DNA from: JAGWAJ01 sp965215155
Lineage (GTDB): Bacteria > Acidobacteriota > Vicinamibacteria > Vicinamibacterales > UBA8438
Direction of reading: 5' to 3'
Assembly (NCBI GenBank): GCA_965215155.1
Contig: CBDCCY010000001.1
Coordinates: 1,550,001 to 1,614,000, forward strand
DNA length: 64,000 bases
Of the stretch, positions 52,532-61,797 are shown piece by piece; positions within the stretch are counted from its first letter, which is position 1, and each line of letters starts with the position of its first letter. The notes below the pieces were generated by a model that was not told the origin of the DNA, ran no database searches, and saw only the letters and a program-made list of their open reading frames with translations. A program made the position numbers and the translations under genes.

Positions 52532-54853
52532 CTACCGCTCGGACGCCTGGTCGAGGTCGAGAGGTTTGACCGGCAGAGGCGTCACCTCGGGGTCGCCCTC
52601 GCGGATCAGGAGCACGCGGTTCAACGGCACGTCGCGAAACACGTCGCGGCGGCCGCTGCCCGGCCAGTCGATCGTCAACTCCCGGATTGCGGTCGCCGAG
52701 CCGAGGCCGATTTCCTGCTGCAGCGTGGACGCGCCGAAGCTGCCGCCCGTTCCGGCCACGGCGTGAACCACGCGGTCGCCGTGCGGCGTCGCCACGGCGA
52801 CGGCGATGCGCGCGCTCATCGCCAGCCGGTTGGACACCGTTCCCCGCAGGCGCAGCGTGACCCAGGCGTTCCCGTGGCCGGGGTTCAGCATCAGTACGTT
52901 GCGCGATGCGTCGCCTTCGTAGTACCCGCCCAGCACCACGTAGACGTCCTGGTCTCCGTCGTGATCGATGTCGCCGAACGACACCGCGTGGCCCTTCTGC
53001 AGGTGCCCGACCCCCCCCGCCGGCGACACGTTCTCGAACCGTTCGCCGCCGATGTTGCGGAACACCCGGTTCGGCGTGAGCATCTCGAGTCCCGGTGCGC
53101 CCGTGCCGAGGTAGAGGTCGGGATAGCCGTCGTTGTCCAGATCGCCGAAGTTGCTGCCCATGACCGGCATGATCGTGCGGAGCCCCGTGACGTCGGTGAC
53201 ATCGACGAACGTGCCGTCGCCCCGGTTGCGATAGAGGAGGGGATATCCCTGCCCGACGGCGAGCGGGCGACCGAGGGCCTCGGCCGCCATGTCGCCGAGG
53301 AAGGTTCGATAGCCGGCTACGAAGAGGTCGAGCCACCCGTCGTTGTCGTAGTCGAAGAACCAGGTCGGGAAGCTGTTCAGCGGCTCGGCGACCCCGGCGG
53401 CGGCCGTGACGTCGCGGAACGACCAGCCACCGTCGGGCGACGGCCCCTCGTTGCGGAACAGCAGGTTCGGTTCTCCGAGACGGGACACGAAGAGGTCGAG
53501 ACGGCCGTCGTTGTCCACATCGCCCCAGGCCGCGCCCTTGACGACCCCGGTCACCGGAACGCCGGCCTGCGCGGCGACGTCGGTGAACGTCCCGTCCCCG
53601 TTGTTGGCGTAGAGCTCGGACGGGTAGGTCGAGCCCGACCGTGACTCGTTGCCGAGAAAGAGATCGACGTCGCCGTCGTTGTCGTAGTCGCCCCAGACGC
53701 CGGTCTGGGTGGGCGCGGCGCGCAGCAGCCCGGCCGTCTCGGTCACGTCCGTGAACGTTCCGTCGCCGTTGCTCCGGAGCAGGGAGTTGGGGACCGGATC
53801 CCGGGTCCACGCGCCCCGGAGCAGCAGGACGTCGGCCAGGCCGTCGTTGTCGTAGTCGGCGGACGACAGGTTCAGGCCCGCGACGATTCCCTCCAGCCCC
53901 GCTTCGAGGGTCGCCTCGGCGAACGTGCCGTCCCCGTCGTTGCGGAGGAAGCGAACCTGATCCCGCAGCCCCCACGACGAAGCCATGACGTCGAGGTCTC
54001 CGTCCGCATCGAAGTCCTCCATCACGCTGCCGCCCGCGAGGCCCACGATGTCGAGGCCGAGCTGCGGCGCGACGTCCACGAACGAGGCGACGCCCGTGGC
54101 GGAGCCGTACGTCGAACGGGGGATCCTCCACTCCGGCCGGAGGCCGTCCGGATGCTCGCCGACCCACATGTAGGCGAGGTTGAGCATCCAGCGCACCACC
54201 ATGTCGCCGGGCGCCTCCTCCGCCATCTCCTCGTACAGGGCGATCGCCTTTCGTGCCGCATCCTGACTCGGGTGCACGTGCTCCGCGCCGGGAGGGACGG
54301 CGCAGCGGGCGGAGGCCTCCTGCCGCAGGCAGTTCACGTCCTGCGCGAGCTTCGCATACGCGATGGCGAGCGAACGGCGCATCTCCCCGGGGAACGCGGG
54401 GAGGTGGCCCGGCACCGCGCTGTCGTCGCTCCGGAGGCGCCGGCGCAGCCGCTCGAGCGCGGCGATCGCCTCCTCGGTGCGCCCCCCGCGCAACAGCTCC
54501 CCGGCGACCGACGCCTCGTAGATCGACTGTTCTCCCGGATCCGTGAACGGAGGCAGCGCCCGCAGCGCCTCCAGCCGCGCCGCGTTGTCGCGGTCGCTCT
54601 CGAGCGTGGCCAGCCGCGCCGCGGCCAGTGCCTCGAGGCGCTCCGCCATCCGCACGTTGCTCTCCGGAACGGTCGGGGGAACCGCGTCCTGGCCCGCGAG
54701 GGGAACGCAGGCGAGGAGCGCCAGCAGCCCCGTCCACGCCAGGGCAGGCGTTCGGACGCGGAGGGCAGGACGGGAAACGGTTCGGAGCCCGCCGGTCGTC
54801 GCGGTTCCGCTCCGACACGCGACCGACCGCCGGAGCGACTCGCACAGCAGCAC
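52532..54853 (-). CDS. FG-GAP repeat protein with ASPIC/UnbV C-terminus
   Basis: 773 residues from GTG 54853. A hydrophobic signal near residues 40-54 is followed by a TPR-like helical region and then VCBS/FG-GAP blades with repeated calcium-binding loops such as DFDADGDLDV, DYDNDGLADV, DYDNDGDVDL, DVDNDGRLDL and DLDNDGYPDL, and an ASPIC_UnbV domain at the C-terminus (ELTIDWPGSGRRDVF). The start is uncertain because no strong site precedes it. These proteins are surface-exposed beta-propellers that bind partners or glycans. The next 185 bases toward the PQQ gene hold nothing identified. Confidence 0.85.
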   Translation of the reverse strand: MLLCESLRRSVACRSGTATTGGLRTVSRPALRVRTPALAWTGLLALLACVPLAGQDAVPPTVPESNVRMAERLEALAAARLATLESDRDNAARLEALRALPPFTDPGEQSIYEASVAGELLRGGRTEEAIAALERLRRRLRSDDSAVPGHLPAFPGEMRRSLAIAYAKLAQDVNCLRQEASARCAVPPGAEHVHPSQDAARKAIALYEEMAEEAPGDMVVRWMLNLAYMWVGEHPDGLRPEWRIPRSTYGSATGVASFVDVAPQLGLDIVGLAGGSVMEDFDADGDLDVMASSWGLRDQVRFLRNDGDGTFAEATLEAGLEGIVAGLNLSSADYDNDGLADVLLLRGAWTRDPVPNSLLRSNGDGTFTDVTETAGLLRAAPTQTGVWGDYDNDGDVDLFLGNESRSGSTYPSELYANNGDGTFTDVAAQAGVPVTGVVKGAAWGDVDNDGRLDLFVSRLGEPNLLFRNEGPSPDGGWSFRDVTAAAGVAEPLNSFPTWFFDYDNDGWLDLFVAGYRTFLGDMAAEALGRPLAVGQGYPLLYRNRGDGTFVDVTDVTGLRTIMPVMGSNFGDLDNDGYPDLYLGTGAPGLEMLTPNRVFRNIGGERFENVSPAGGVGHLQKGHAVSFGDIDHDGDQDVYVVLGGYYEGDASRNVLMLNPGHGNAWVTLRLRGTVSNRLAMSARIAVAVATPHGDRVVHAVAGTGGSFGASTLQQEIGLGSATAIRELTIDWPGSGRRDVFRDVPLNRVLLIREGDPEVTPLPVKPLDLDQASER

Positions 54854-55113
54854 GGCGCCTCACGTTACCACCCGGCCGGGAGGCGCGCAACGCCCTGCAA
54901 GAAGCAACGATCCACAGCCTGTCCACAGGTGATTGTGGAAGAATGGGGCGGCACGAGGACGCTCTACTCGCCGCCGACCGGCCGGATCGGGCGAGGCGAG
55001 CGGCGAGTGGCGGGACGGACGGTCCCGGTCGACGTCGGTGTCCGGGTGGCTCGGGCGGAGCCTTCGAGCGGCGCAAGCCACCCGCTGGAATCTGGAGGAG
55101 AGGAGAGGTCGAG

Positions 55114-56400
55114 ATGAGAGAAGGTCAGGGGCAGCGAAGGACGGGATGGCGCCGCGCCGCGACCGCCGCGGCGGTCGGACTCGCGGTGCTGGCGTTGCCG
55201 GCGCTCGCGTTGGCCGGGCAGGTGCCGCCCGGCAGCCCGGAGGACGTCGGTCTGTCGTCCGAACGTCTCGGACGGATCCACGAGGCCATCGAGCGGCACA
55301 TCGACGCCGGCAACATCACCGGAGCGGTGACGCTCGTGGCGCGCAAGGGGCGGATCGCCCACTTCGAGGCGCACGGTCTCATGGACCTCGAATCCGAGAC
55401 GCCGATGCGCAAGGACGCGGCGTTCCGCATCATGTCGATGACCAAGCCCATCATGGCGGTGGCCGTCCTGATGATGCTGGAGGAAGGGAAGATCCGCCTC
55501 GCGGATCCGGTCTCGAAATTCCTTCCGGAGTTCGCGGAGATGCAGGTGGTCGCCGGCGCATCGGGTGATGCCGGGTCGGGGAACGGAGGTTCGGGGGCGT
55601 CGGCGGATCCCGCGACGGTGCCCGCGGAGCGCGAGATCACGATCCGCGACCTGCTGACCCACACGTCGGGTCTGGTGCAGAACGCCGACCGCACGCCGGA
55701 CGACTCGCTGGCCACTTACGTTCCGAAACTCGCCGAGGTGCCGCTGGAGTTCCAGCCGGGCGCCGACTGGCAGTACAGCGGCCTCGCAGGCCCGGACGTC
55801 CTGGCGCGCATCGTCGAAATCGTCTCCGGGCAGCCGTTCGACCAGTTCGTCGGCGGCCGGATCTTCGAGCCCCTCGGGATGCGGGACACGATGTACTTCC
55901 CGTCGGACGAGCTCCGGCCCCGTGTCGTTACGCTCTATCGCATCACCGAGCAGGGGTTCGAGAAGGACCCCGATCCCGACCGGATCTCGAGCAAGGTCTA
56001 CTTCTCGGGCGGCGCCGGCCTCGTCAGCACGGCGCACGACTACCTGCAGTTCGCCCAGATGCTCGCCAACGGGGGAGAGCTGAACGGCAAGCGGCTCCTC
56101 TCGCCGCGCACGGTCGAGCTCATGGCGTCCGACCACGTGGGCGACCTGTTCGACGGCAAGCTCCCGCCCCTCTTCCCGGAGCGCGGTTTCGGATTCGGGC
56201 TCCAGGTGGCGATCATGGAGGACAACATCGGGGCCGGGTGGCGCCTCCCGAACGGCAGCTACGGGTGGTTGGGCGCCTACGGTACGCAGGTCTGGGTGAA
56301 CCCGCAGGAGGAACTCGTCACGCTGGTGATGATTCAGAACATGAATCCGGAAGTCCACCGCGACTTCGAGAACGCCGTCGTGCAGGCCCTGCTCGACTGA
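55114..56400 (+). CDS. Serine hydrolase, beta-lactamase class C-like
   Basis: 428 residues from ATG 55114 with GGAG sites. The signal peptide ends near ALAG. The catalytic SxxK is SMTK near residue 112, the Tyr-Ser motif is QYSGLAG, and the third motif near the end is WLGAYGT, replacing KTG with GAYG as in esterase-like family members. An insertion of Gly/Ser (GASGDAGSGNGGSGAS) sits before HTSGLV. It probably acts in the periplasm on an amide or ester, not necessarily a beta-lactam. The 260-bp gap upstream (54854-55113) holds no other gene. Confidence 0.85.
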   Translation: MREGQGQRRTGWRRAATAAAVGLAVLALPALALAGQVPPGSPEDVGLSSERLGRIHEAIERHIDAGNITGAVTLVARKGRIAHFEAHGLMDLESETPMRKDAAFRIMSMTKPIMAVAVLMMLEEGKIRLADPVSKFLPEFAEMQVVAGASGDAGSGNGGSGASADPATVPAEREITIRDLLTHTSGLVQNADRTPDDSLATYVPKLAEVPLEFQPGADWQYSGLAGPDVLARIVEIVSGQPFDQFVGGRIFEPLGMRDTMYFPSDELRPRVVTLYRITEQGFEKDPDPDRISSKVYFSGGAGLVSTAHDYLQFAQMLANGGELNGKRLLSPRTVELMASDHVGDLFDGKLPPLFPERGFGFGLQVAIMEDNIGAGWRLPNGSYGWLGAYGTQVWVNPQEELVTLVMIQNMNPEVHRDFENAVVQALLD

Positions 56401-56433
56401 GGAGACGGCCGGCCCGACTTCCTCGCCGTCTCC
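56401..56433 (+). terminator. Hairpin after the serine hydrolase
   Basis: GGAGACGGC (56401-56409) pairs with GCCGTCTCC (56425-56433), starting right at the stop codon. Short loop of 15 bases and no T tract. Confidence 0.5.
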
Positions 56434-56489
56434 GGATCGCGGGGAACTGTTGCCGACGCGGGCCGCGCCGGGGCGGCGAGCAAGAAAGT

Positions 56490-56528
56490 GCCCGGGCGAG
56501 TGCGACGGCGAGCCGTACTCGCCCGGGC
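56490..56528 (-). terminator. Strong terminator between convergent genes
   Basis: A perfect 12-bp stem, GCCCGGGCGAGT (56490-56501) and ACTCGCCCGGGC (56517-56528). On the minus strand it is followed by ACTTTCTTG, so it best serves the gene ending at 56573; it can act in both directions. Confidence 0.8.
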
Positions 56529-56547
56529 CTTCGTGCGGAGTCCTTCC

Positions 56548-56590
56548 GCTGCTGCGCCTACTGCTGCTGCGCCTACTGCTGCTGCGCCGC
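56548..56590 (-). repeat. 15-bp tandem repeat spanning a stop codon
   Basis: Three units of GCGCAGCAGCAGTAG (the first partial) read on the minus strand. The first copy encodes AQQQ before the TAG stop, the others repeat it after the stop. Gains or losses of a unit would leave the protein end unchanged, since each unit carries its own stop. Confidence 0.75.
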
Positions 56591-57574
56591 GGCCGCCTTG
56601 CGCTCGTCGGCCCGATGGCCGCCCAGGATCCCCGGCATCGAGTAGTTGCCCTCGTGGCAGGCGTACTCGAAGAGCGGGCTGTCGGTGCGCTGCATCGGCA
56701 TCGACGCCGTCCAGTCACTCGACCACGTCTCCGGGTCGGTCACCGTGAAGGTGTACTCGAGCGTGTCCTCGTCGACGCGGGTGATGCGCTCGACCAGGGT
56801 CATGTTCTCCGTCGACGTGACGCCCGACGCGCCGGAGCCGAGCGGGATCCAGCCGCGCTTCGCGCTGAAGTTGGCGGTCTCGATCACCAGCGTGTTGCCC
56901 TCCCAGCGCCCGCGGGAGTCGCCGGACCAGAGGCGGATGCTCGGATCGAGCGCCGGCAGGCCGTCGAGCGGCACCATGCGCGGGGTGTGGACCATCTCGG
57001 TGTAGATCACGACGAGGTCCGGGGTCTGGAAGAGCTGCATGTTCTGGTTGTAAGCGAGCGGCGTGATCGGCGGACCGGCGTTGAAGCCGACGATGCAGCG
57101 GTCCGACGTGTTGCGGTCGGTGTAGGAGTCGGCCGGGTGCTCCTCCAGGTAGGCGCGGCGGGCGTCGGCGCGCGCCTGGCCGACCTCGGACAGCTCCGGG
57201 AACCGGCCGTTCGGCGGATAGACGATGAGCGACGTGCGCCGCGTCTCGATCGGCCGCGTGCCCCGGTCCATCCAGAAGTTGTTGTAGCCGCCGACGTTGC
57301 CCCCGGCCTCGGTGCGGCGCGCCGCCGCCTCCCAGAGCTCGATGTTCCGCTGGATGGTCTCCTGCTCGGCCTGCGCGGCCTCCTCGACGGTCAGGAAGGC
57401 CTTGTCGCCCAGTTCCTCGGGCCGTTCCAGCGGCGTGATGGTGCGGAAGTCCCAGATGCCCTGCAGATCGGGCGCCCCCCACGGCGTCCGGAGCGTCTGG
57501 GCCCCGGCGGCGCCGGCCGACAGCGCGATGACGGCCAGGATTGCGACGGTCGCCGCGCAAGCTCGATAGCTCAT
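56573..57574 (-). CDS. Conserved secreted protein of unknown function
   Basis: 333 residues from ATG 57574 (GGGAGG site). Signal peptide ends near AGAQ (residue 27). The mature part begins TLRTPWGAPDLQGIWDFRTI, a sequence common to a family abundant in Acidobacteria and some Proteobacteria, with conserved TPLERPEELGDKAFLT, DRCIVGFNAGPP, QTPDLVVIYTEMVHTPRMV and WEGNTLVIETANFS. The C-terminus ends in AAAAQQQ from the tandem repeat. No enzyme motif recognised; a substrate-binding or adhesive role is only a guess. Confidence 0.8.
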   Translation of the reverse strand: MSYRACAATVAILAVIALSAGAAGAQTLRTPWGAPDLQGIWDFRTITPLERPEELGDKAFLTVEEAAQAEQETIQRNIELWEAAARRTEAGGNVGGYNNFWMDRGTRPIETRRTSLIVYPPNGRFPELSEVGQARADARRAYLEEHPADSYTDRNTSDRCIVGFNAGPPITPLAYNQNMQLFQTPDLVVIYTEMVHTPRMVPLDGLPALDPSIRLWSGDSRGRWEGNTLVIETANFSAKRGWIPLGSGASGVTSTENMTLVERITRVDEDTLEYTFTVTDPETWSSDWTASMPMQRTDSPLFEYACHEGNYSMPGILGGHRADERKAAAAQQQ

Positions 57575-57630
57575 TCTCGTCCTCCCTTGCCTCGATTCAC
57601 GACCTTCGCGACGGCGGGCGGCGCGTCGCG

Positions 57631-57712
57631 CTAGCGCGCCCTCGCGGGCGCGTTGGGAGTCTGCGCGGGCACGAACCGTTCCATGGCGCGCTTCTGCGGC
57701 GCAGACTCCTAG
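57631..57712 (-). repeat. Two-hairpin ~80-bp repeat, copy D
   Basis: Inverted relative to copies A-C. Read on the minus strand it starts CTAGGAGTCTGCGC and ends GGGCGCGCTAG, with both stems intact and loop GCGA (another GNRA form). It lies 3' of the membrane-protein gene at 57849, again in the orientation of the upstream gene. Confidence 0.88.
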
Positions 57713-57848
57713 CCGCAATGATGAACCCCGGCGCCGGTGCGCGCAAGGCGCTTCGCGCCGAGCGGCGGGCCCCGGGGCGGGCATGGCAGCGGCAACCGCC
57801 GGAGCGACGGGCCATCGTGCCGAAGAGGCGCTGCTACGTGCGCGGGGG

Positions 57849-58586
57849 CTACGGCGCGAGCCGCATCCGCCCCCCGCGCAGCATGCCACCGGCGACGACG
57901 AGCCACAGGACGAAGACGATGCCGGTGAGCCGGTGCAGCAGCGTCGCCGCGTCGAGCCAGATGAACTGCATCGCCAGCCCGAGGAGCGCCGTCGCGCCGG
58001 CCATCCGCCGGAGCTCGCGCTCGGCGGTCCACTGACGCCAGCCCGCGACGATGAGGGCGACTCCGGCCAGGGCGAAGCCTGCGGCGCCGCTCACCTGGCG
58101 GAGCGTGGCCGTTGCCGCGAGCTGGCGTGCCGCCTCGCCCGCGGGAGCCGCCGCGGCCAGGCCGTCGGGAGCGATGGCGGCCAGTACGACGGCGGCAGCG
58201 CCGGAGTACGCGGTGAACAGTCCGGACGCCGCGAACAGGACGGCGACGACGGCCGCCGGTCCGTGTTCGCGTCCCGTGCCGGTTCGGCCCTGGAGCAGGA
58301 ACCACGCGGCCACGATCAGGGTGACGCCCGAGGCGAGCCGCCCCAATCCTCCGGCGGCATAGAGTGCCCGACTGTCCGCGATGGCTGCGAATGAGGCCGC
58401 CGGCGTCGGCAGGTCCGTGCCGGCGGCCACCCGCCCCACGACGGCGACGACCGTGGCGATCGCGGTGAGGATGAGCAGCAACCCGGCGTTGCCGAGGGCG
58501 GCGCCGGCGGGCGAGGTGACAGCGCCTGCACTCCGACCCGCTTCAGCGCCTTGCGGGTACCGCGTGGGCTCGGAACTCGGAGTCAC
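57849..58586 (-). CDS. Multi-pass membrane protein, unknown
   Basis: 245 residues from GTG 58586 with about seven hydrophobic helices (AALGNAGLLLILTAIATVVA, LASGVTLIVAAWFLL, AVVVAVLFAASGLF, GFALAGVALIVAGW, LTGIVFVLWLVVAGG). The pattern resembles DUF4386-like integral membrane proteins but no motif is decisive. A gap of 289 bp (58587-58875) on its 5' side holds nothing I recognise. Confidence 0.65.
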   Translation of the reverse strand: MTPSSEPTRYPQGAEAGRSAGAVTSPAGAALGNAGLLLILTAIATVVAVVGRVAAGTDLPTPAASFAAIADSRALYAAGGLGRLASGVTLIVAAWFLLQGRTGTGREHGPAAVVAVLFAASGLFTAYSGAAAVVLAAIAPDGLAAAAPAGEAARQLAATATLRQVSGAAGFALAGVALIVAGWRQWTAERELRRMAGATALLGLAMQFIWLDAATLLHRLTGIVFVLWLVVAGGMLRGGRMRLAP

Positions 58587-58875
58587 TAGAATCGGGAAGC
58601 GGTCACACCGCTGCCAGGAATGCCCCCCGACACGACGGGCGGCCCGACCGCGCGATCAGCCGCGAACGACTGGCATCATATCCGCTCCCCGCAGTCCCCG
58701 CGTTGTCTTCGGACCGCCGCGCACTGCCTTGCGCGGGACTGATGAGGTGTCCGGGATAGCCGGGTTGCGATCCCTCACGCGACCGTGCCCGGGTCCGCCG
58801 GCCGCCGCCGCCAGAATGTACGGGTTCTGGCCCGCTCGGCACCGAGCGGACGCCGCAGGCTTCGCGGGGCAGGCC

Positions 58876-59204
58876 ATGTACCTGAAGTCACTGAAGATCG
58901 AACGATTTCGGGCGTTCAGACACTCCGAGGTCCAGCTGCACTACCCGGAGGCAGCGGCTCCCGAGCGGCGCAGGTACCCCAACGTCGACGTTCTCCTCGG
59001 GAACCGTTCCTCTCGTCCGGCGGGAGGCCGGAAGGACGGCGGGAGCGACTCGAATCCGCGCGGGCGCCGGACTTCTACCAGAAGCTCCGGCAGGCGTCCG
59101 CCGCGGTGTCGCGCGGTGAGCCGGGTGCCGCGGCACGGTTCATGAACATGACGTCCCTCGGAGCGGCCGCAGCCGACGCTGACGATCGACCGGAGAAGCT
59201 CTGA
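58876..59204 (+). pseudogene. AAA ATPase remnant (RecF/SMC-like N- and C-terminal ends)
   Basis: ATG 58876 begins MYLKSLKIERFRAFRHSEVQ, a typical opening of SMC/RecF-type AAA ATPases, and continues to VDVLLGN just where a GxNGxGKT P-loop would follow. Instead the frame derails, and in the next frame RAPDFYQKLRQASAAVSRGE and RFMNMTSLGAAA reach TGA 59204, a plausible C-terminal end. Roughly the central kilobase of the gene is gone. An HNH-like remnant begins 20 bases later. Confidence 0.6.
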
Positions 59205-59224
59205 GGGGAGCCGGCGGCACCAGG

Positions 59225-59580
59225 ATGATCGGTTATCGGGTAAGCCAGAGGGAGCTGAGACGCCGCATCCGGGAACATGACGCCGATTGGCTCGCGCAGG
59301 CCGACAACGGTCACGAGCCGGAGTGGAGTCCCATCAAGGACGTCTTCGTCCGGATTCAGCACTTCAAGTGCGGCTGCTGCGAGCGCCTGATGCCGCGCCC
59401 TCGCGAGGAGGCGGCCAGGGAAATCGCTCGGCTGACGCTACGGCCTCCCCGCATGTCAACTGTGCGCGGTGCTTCGACGCCGTCCACGGGAAGAACCGGG
59501 TTGTCGCCCGCGGGTACTACGAGGCGGCCCGGAGGAGGTCAGAACAACTGCTCCTACCTCTCCCGGGGCCGGCCGACTGA
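59225..59580 (+). pseudogene. HNH endonuclease-like remnant
   Basis: ATG 59225 opens with MIGYRVSQRELRRRIREHD and reaches FKCGCCERLM, resembling the first zinc Cys pair (KCxYCE) of TIGR02646-type HNH proteins. The histidine part of the motif is absent, and another frame supplies a C-terminal stretch CARCFDAVHGKNRVVARG ending at 59580. With the ATPase ahead of it this recalls ATPase-HNH pairs such as Septu-like defence modules. Decayed and not functional as read. Confidence 0.55.
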
Positions 59581-59598
59581 CCCACGACCCGCGTGCGC

Positions 59599-61656
59599 TC
59601 ACGGCAGCGTCAGCGCGATCAGCTCCGCGTCGGCCCCGCCGCTGCCGACGGCCACCACGAGGTACTGGCGGCCGTCGTGGAGGTAGGTGATCGGGTTGCC
59701 GCCCGGGATGCCCGGCAGACGCACCGACCCGAGGTGCTCGCCCGTCTCCTTGTCGTAGGCGCTGATGGTGCGGGCGCTGGCCGCCATCAGCCGCGCGGCA
59801 TCCGCGCTGGCGTCGCCCGTCGACTCGATCGCGTCGGCGGCCTCCGCGAAGTCGCGCCCGCCGTGGTTCATGATCAGCAGCGTCGGGGTGACCAGCGGCC
59901 CGGAGCTGAGCCCGCCCCCGCCTCCGAGGGGCGGCAGGTTCAGGTCTCGCAGCTCGGGGTGGTAGCGCGGCCCGTCCCCGTGCGGGGTCATCCAGGAATG
60001 ATCGCCCGTGTTGAGGTCGATCGCCGTCACCCGCTTGTAGGGCGGCTTGAAGAGCGGCAGGCCGCGCGGACCGGACAGGCCGACGCCCCACGGGTCGGTG
60101 AAGTAGCCGACCGTGGCCGGCGGCGCGAACGGCACCACTTCCACCACGATGAGCGTCGTCGACGACGAGACGAAGAGTCTCCCGGTCTCGACGTCGACCG
60201 CCGAGCCCTGCCAGTTGGCCCCGCCGCCGGCGCCCGGGACCTGAATGAACGGCACTTCGGCGCCGCGCACCACGGGCGGCGAGAAGATGGGTCCGAACCG
60301 CGCCCGCGAGTTGACGATCTCGAGCGCCTCGGCCCTGAGCTCCGGCGTGAAGTCGATCAGGTCGTCCGGCGTGATCCCCTGACGGTCGAACGGGGCCGGC
60401 TTCGTCGGAAACGGCTGCGTCGGGGAGTACCACTCGCCCGGCACGTTGCCCTGCGGGACGGGCCGCTCCTCGATCGGCCACACCGGCTCGCCGGTGGCCC
60501 GGTCGAAGACGTAGGTGAACCCCTGCTTGCTCACCTGCGCGAGCGCCTTGACGGGCCGCCCGTCCACCGTGATGTCGAGCAGGTTCGGGCCGGTGGGGAA
60601 GTCCCAGTCCCAGAGCCCGTGGTGAATGGCCTGGAAGTGCCACATCCGCTCGCCGGTCTCCGCGTCGACGGCGACGATGCTCTCCGCGAACAGGTTGTCC
60701 CCGGGCCGCATGCCGCCGTACCAGTCGTTCGACGGCGTTCCCGTCGGCAGGTAGACGTAGCCGAGCTCCTCGTCCACCGCCATGTACGACCACACGTTGG
60801 AATGGCCGCTGTAGCGCCACGACTCGTTCTGCCACGAATCGGCGCCGAACTCGTCGCCCTGCGGGATGGTGTGGAAGATCCACTTCATCTCGCCGGTGCG
60901 GGCGTCGAAGGCGCGCACGTCGCCGGGCGACGCCTCCCGCAGCGTGAGGCGGCCGTCCGCCACGATGCTGCCGACGATGACGCTGTCGCCGGCGATGGCG
61001 ACCGGCGAGGAGTAGGTCATCCGCGAGGCGTCGATCTCGCGGTCGAACCCCTGCGTGAGGTCGACGTAGCCGCCGGTGCCGAAGTCCGGGTAGCGGGCGC
61101 CGGTGCGGGCATCGAGCGCGACCAGGCGCAGGTCGTGGCTGGCGATGAAGATCCGGGCGTCGTCGCTCTCGTCGTCCTCCCAGTACGAAACCCCGCGGTG
61201 GTGCCAGCCCATGTTGGGCGGCCGGTCCAGGTCGTCGTAGACGCGCGGGTCGTAGGTCCAGACGGTCTCGCCGGTCCCCGCGTCGAGCGCCGCGACCTGC
61301 CCGAGCGCCGTGCTCACGTAGACGAGTCCGCCGGCCATGAGCGGCACGGCCTTGAACTGCCCGGGGCGGATGCGATCGTCGCGGGCGGCGACGGCCCGCG
61401 ACAGCGACGTCCAGCGCCAGGCGATCCGGAGATCCGTGAAGTTGTCCGCCGTGATCCGGTCGAGCGGCGAGTACTTGGTGTTGGCCGCGTCGCGCCCGAT
61501 CGCGTGCCACTCGCCGTCCGGCACGCTCTGGGCGCCAGCGAGCCCCGCCGTGGTCAGCGCCACCGCCGCCGCAAGCATGCTCAGGCGGGCGCGTGGGAAG
61601 CTCCGCCGGCGCGAGGTTCCCGCCGTAACGAGACGGAGCGCAAGGCGGTCTCTCAT
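59599..61656 (-). CDS. PQQ-dependent dehydrogenase, membrane/periplasmic
   Basis: 685 residues from ATG 61656. Signal peptide ends near AGAQ (residue 43). An eight-bladed quinoprotein propeller is visible: DGEWHAIGRDAANTKYSPLD, ARDDRIRPGQFKAVPLMAGG, GLVYVSTALGQVAALDAGTG, HTIPQGDEFGADSW, AIHHGLWDWDFPTGPNLLDI and SAYDKETGEHLGSVRL. This is the glucose dehydrogenase-like group (quinoprotein GDH propeller). No transmembrane part or cytochrome domain is attached. It would oxidise a sugar or alcohol and pass electrons to a periplasmic carrier; PQQ synthesis genes are not seen here. Confidence 0.9.
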   Translation of the reverse strand: MRDRLALRLVTAGTSRRRSFPRARLSMLAAAVALTTAGLAGAQSVPDGEWHAIGRDAANTKYSPLDRITADNFTDLRIAWRWTSLSRAVAARDDRIRPGQFKAVPLMAGGLVYVSTALGQVAALDAGTGETVWTYDPRVYDDLDRPPNMGWHHRGVSYWEDDESDDARIFIASHDLRLVALDARTGARYPDFGTGGYVDLTQGFDREIDASRMTYSSPVAIAGDSVIVGSIVADGRLTLREASPGDVRAFDARTGEMKWIFHTIPQGDEFGADSWQNESWRYSGHSNVWSYMAVDEELGYVYLPTGTPSNDWYGGMRPGDNLFAESIVAVDAETGERMWHFQAIHHGLWDWDFPTGPNLLDITVDGRPVKALAQVSKQGFTYVFDRATGEPVWPIEERPVPQGNVPGEWYSPTQPFPTKPAPFDRQGITPDDLIDFTPELRAEALEIVNSRARFGPIFSPPVVRGAEVPFIQVPGAGGGANWQGSAVDVETGRLFVSSSTTLIVVEVVPFAPPATVGYFTDPWGVGLSGPRGLPLFKPPYKRVTAIDLNTGDHSWMTPHGDGPRYHPELRDLNLPPLGGGGGLSSGPLVTPTLLIMNHGGRDFAEAADAIESTGDASADAARLMAASARTISAYDKETGEHLGSVRLPGIPGGNPITYLHDGRQYLVVAVGSGGADAELIALTLP

Positions 61657-61797
61657 CGATTCATCCCTCTCCGGTGTTCATTCCCCTCCGGGTCTCGCCG
61701 GTCCCGATGCCGACGCCGGCAACCGGGCCATCATAGCCCGCCCGTCGGACCGTCGACTTTGACGCCGTCGCGACGCGTCGGCTACGGTGAGTTGCGG

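Noticed and set aside
54905..54945. Cluster of three DnaA-box-like CCACA sequences suggesting a replication origin
   Set aside because: Each has one or two mismatches to the consensus, no AT-rich unwinding region and no dnaA, dnaN or parAB gene is nearby.
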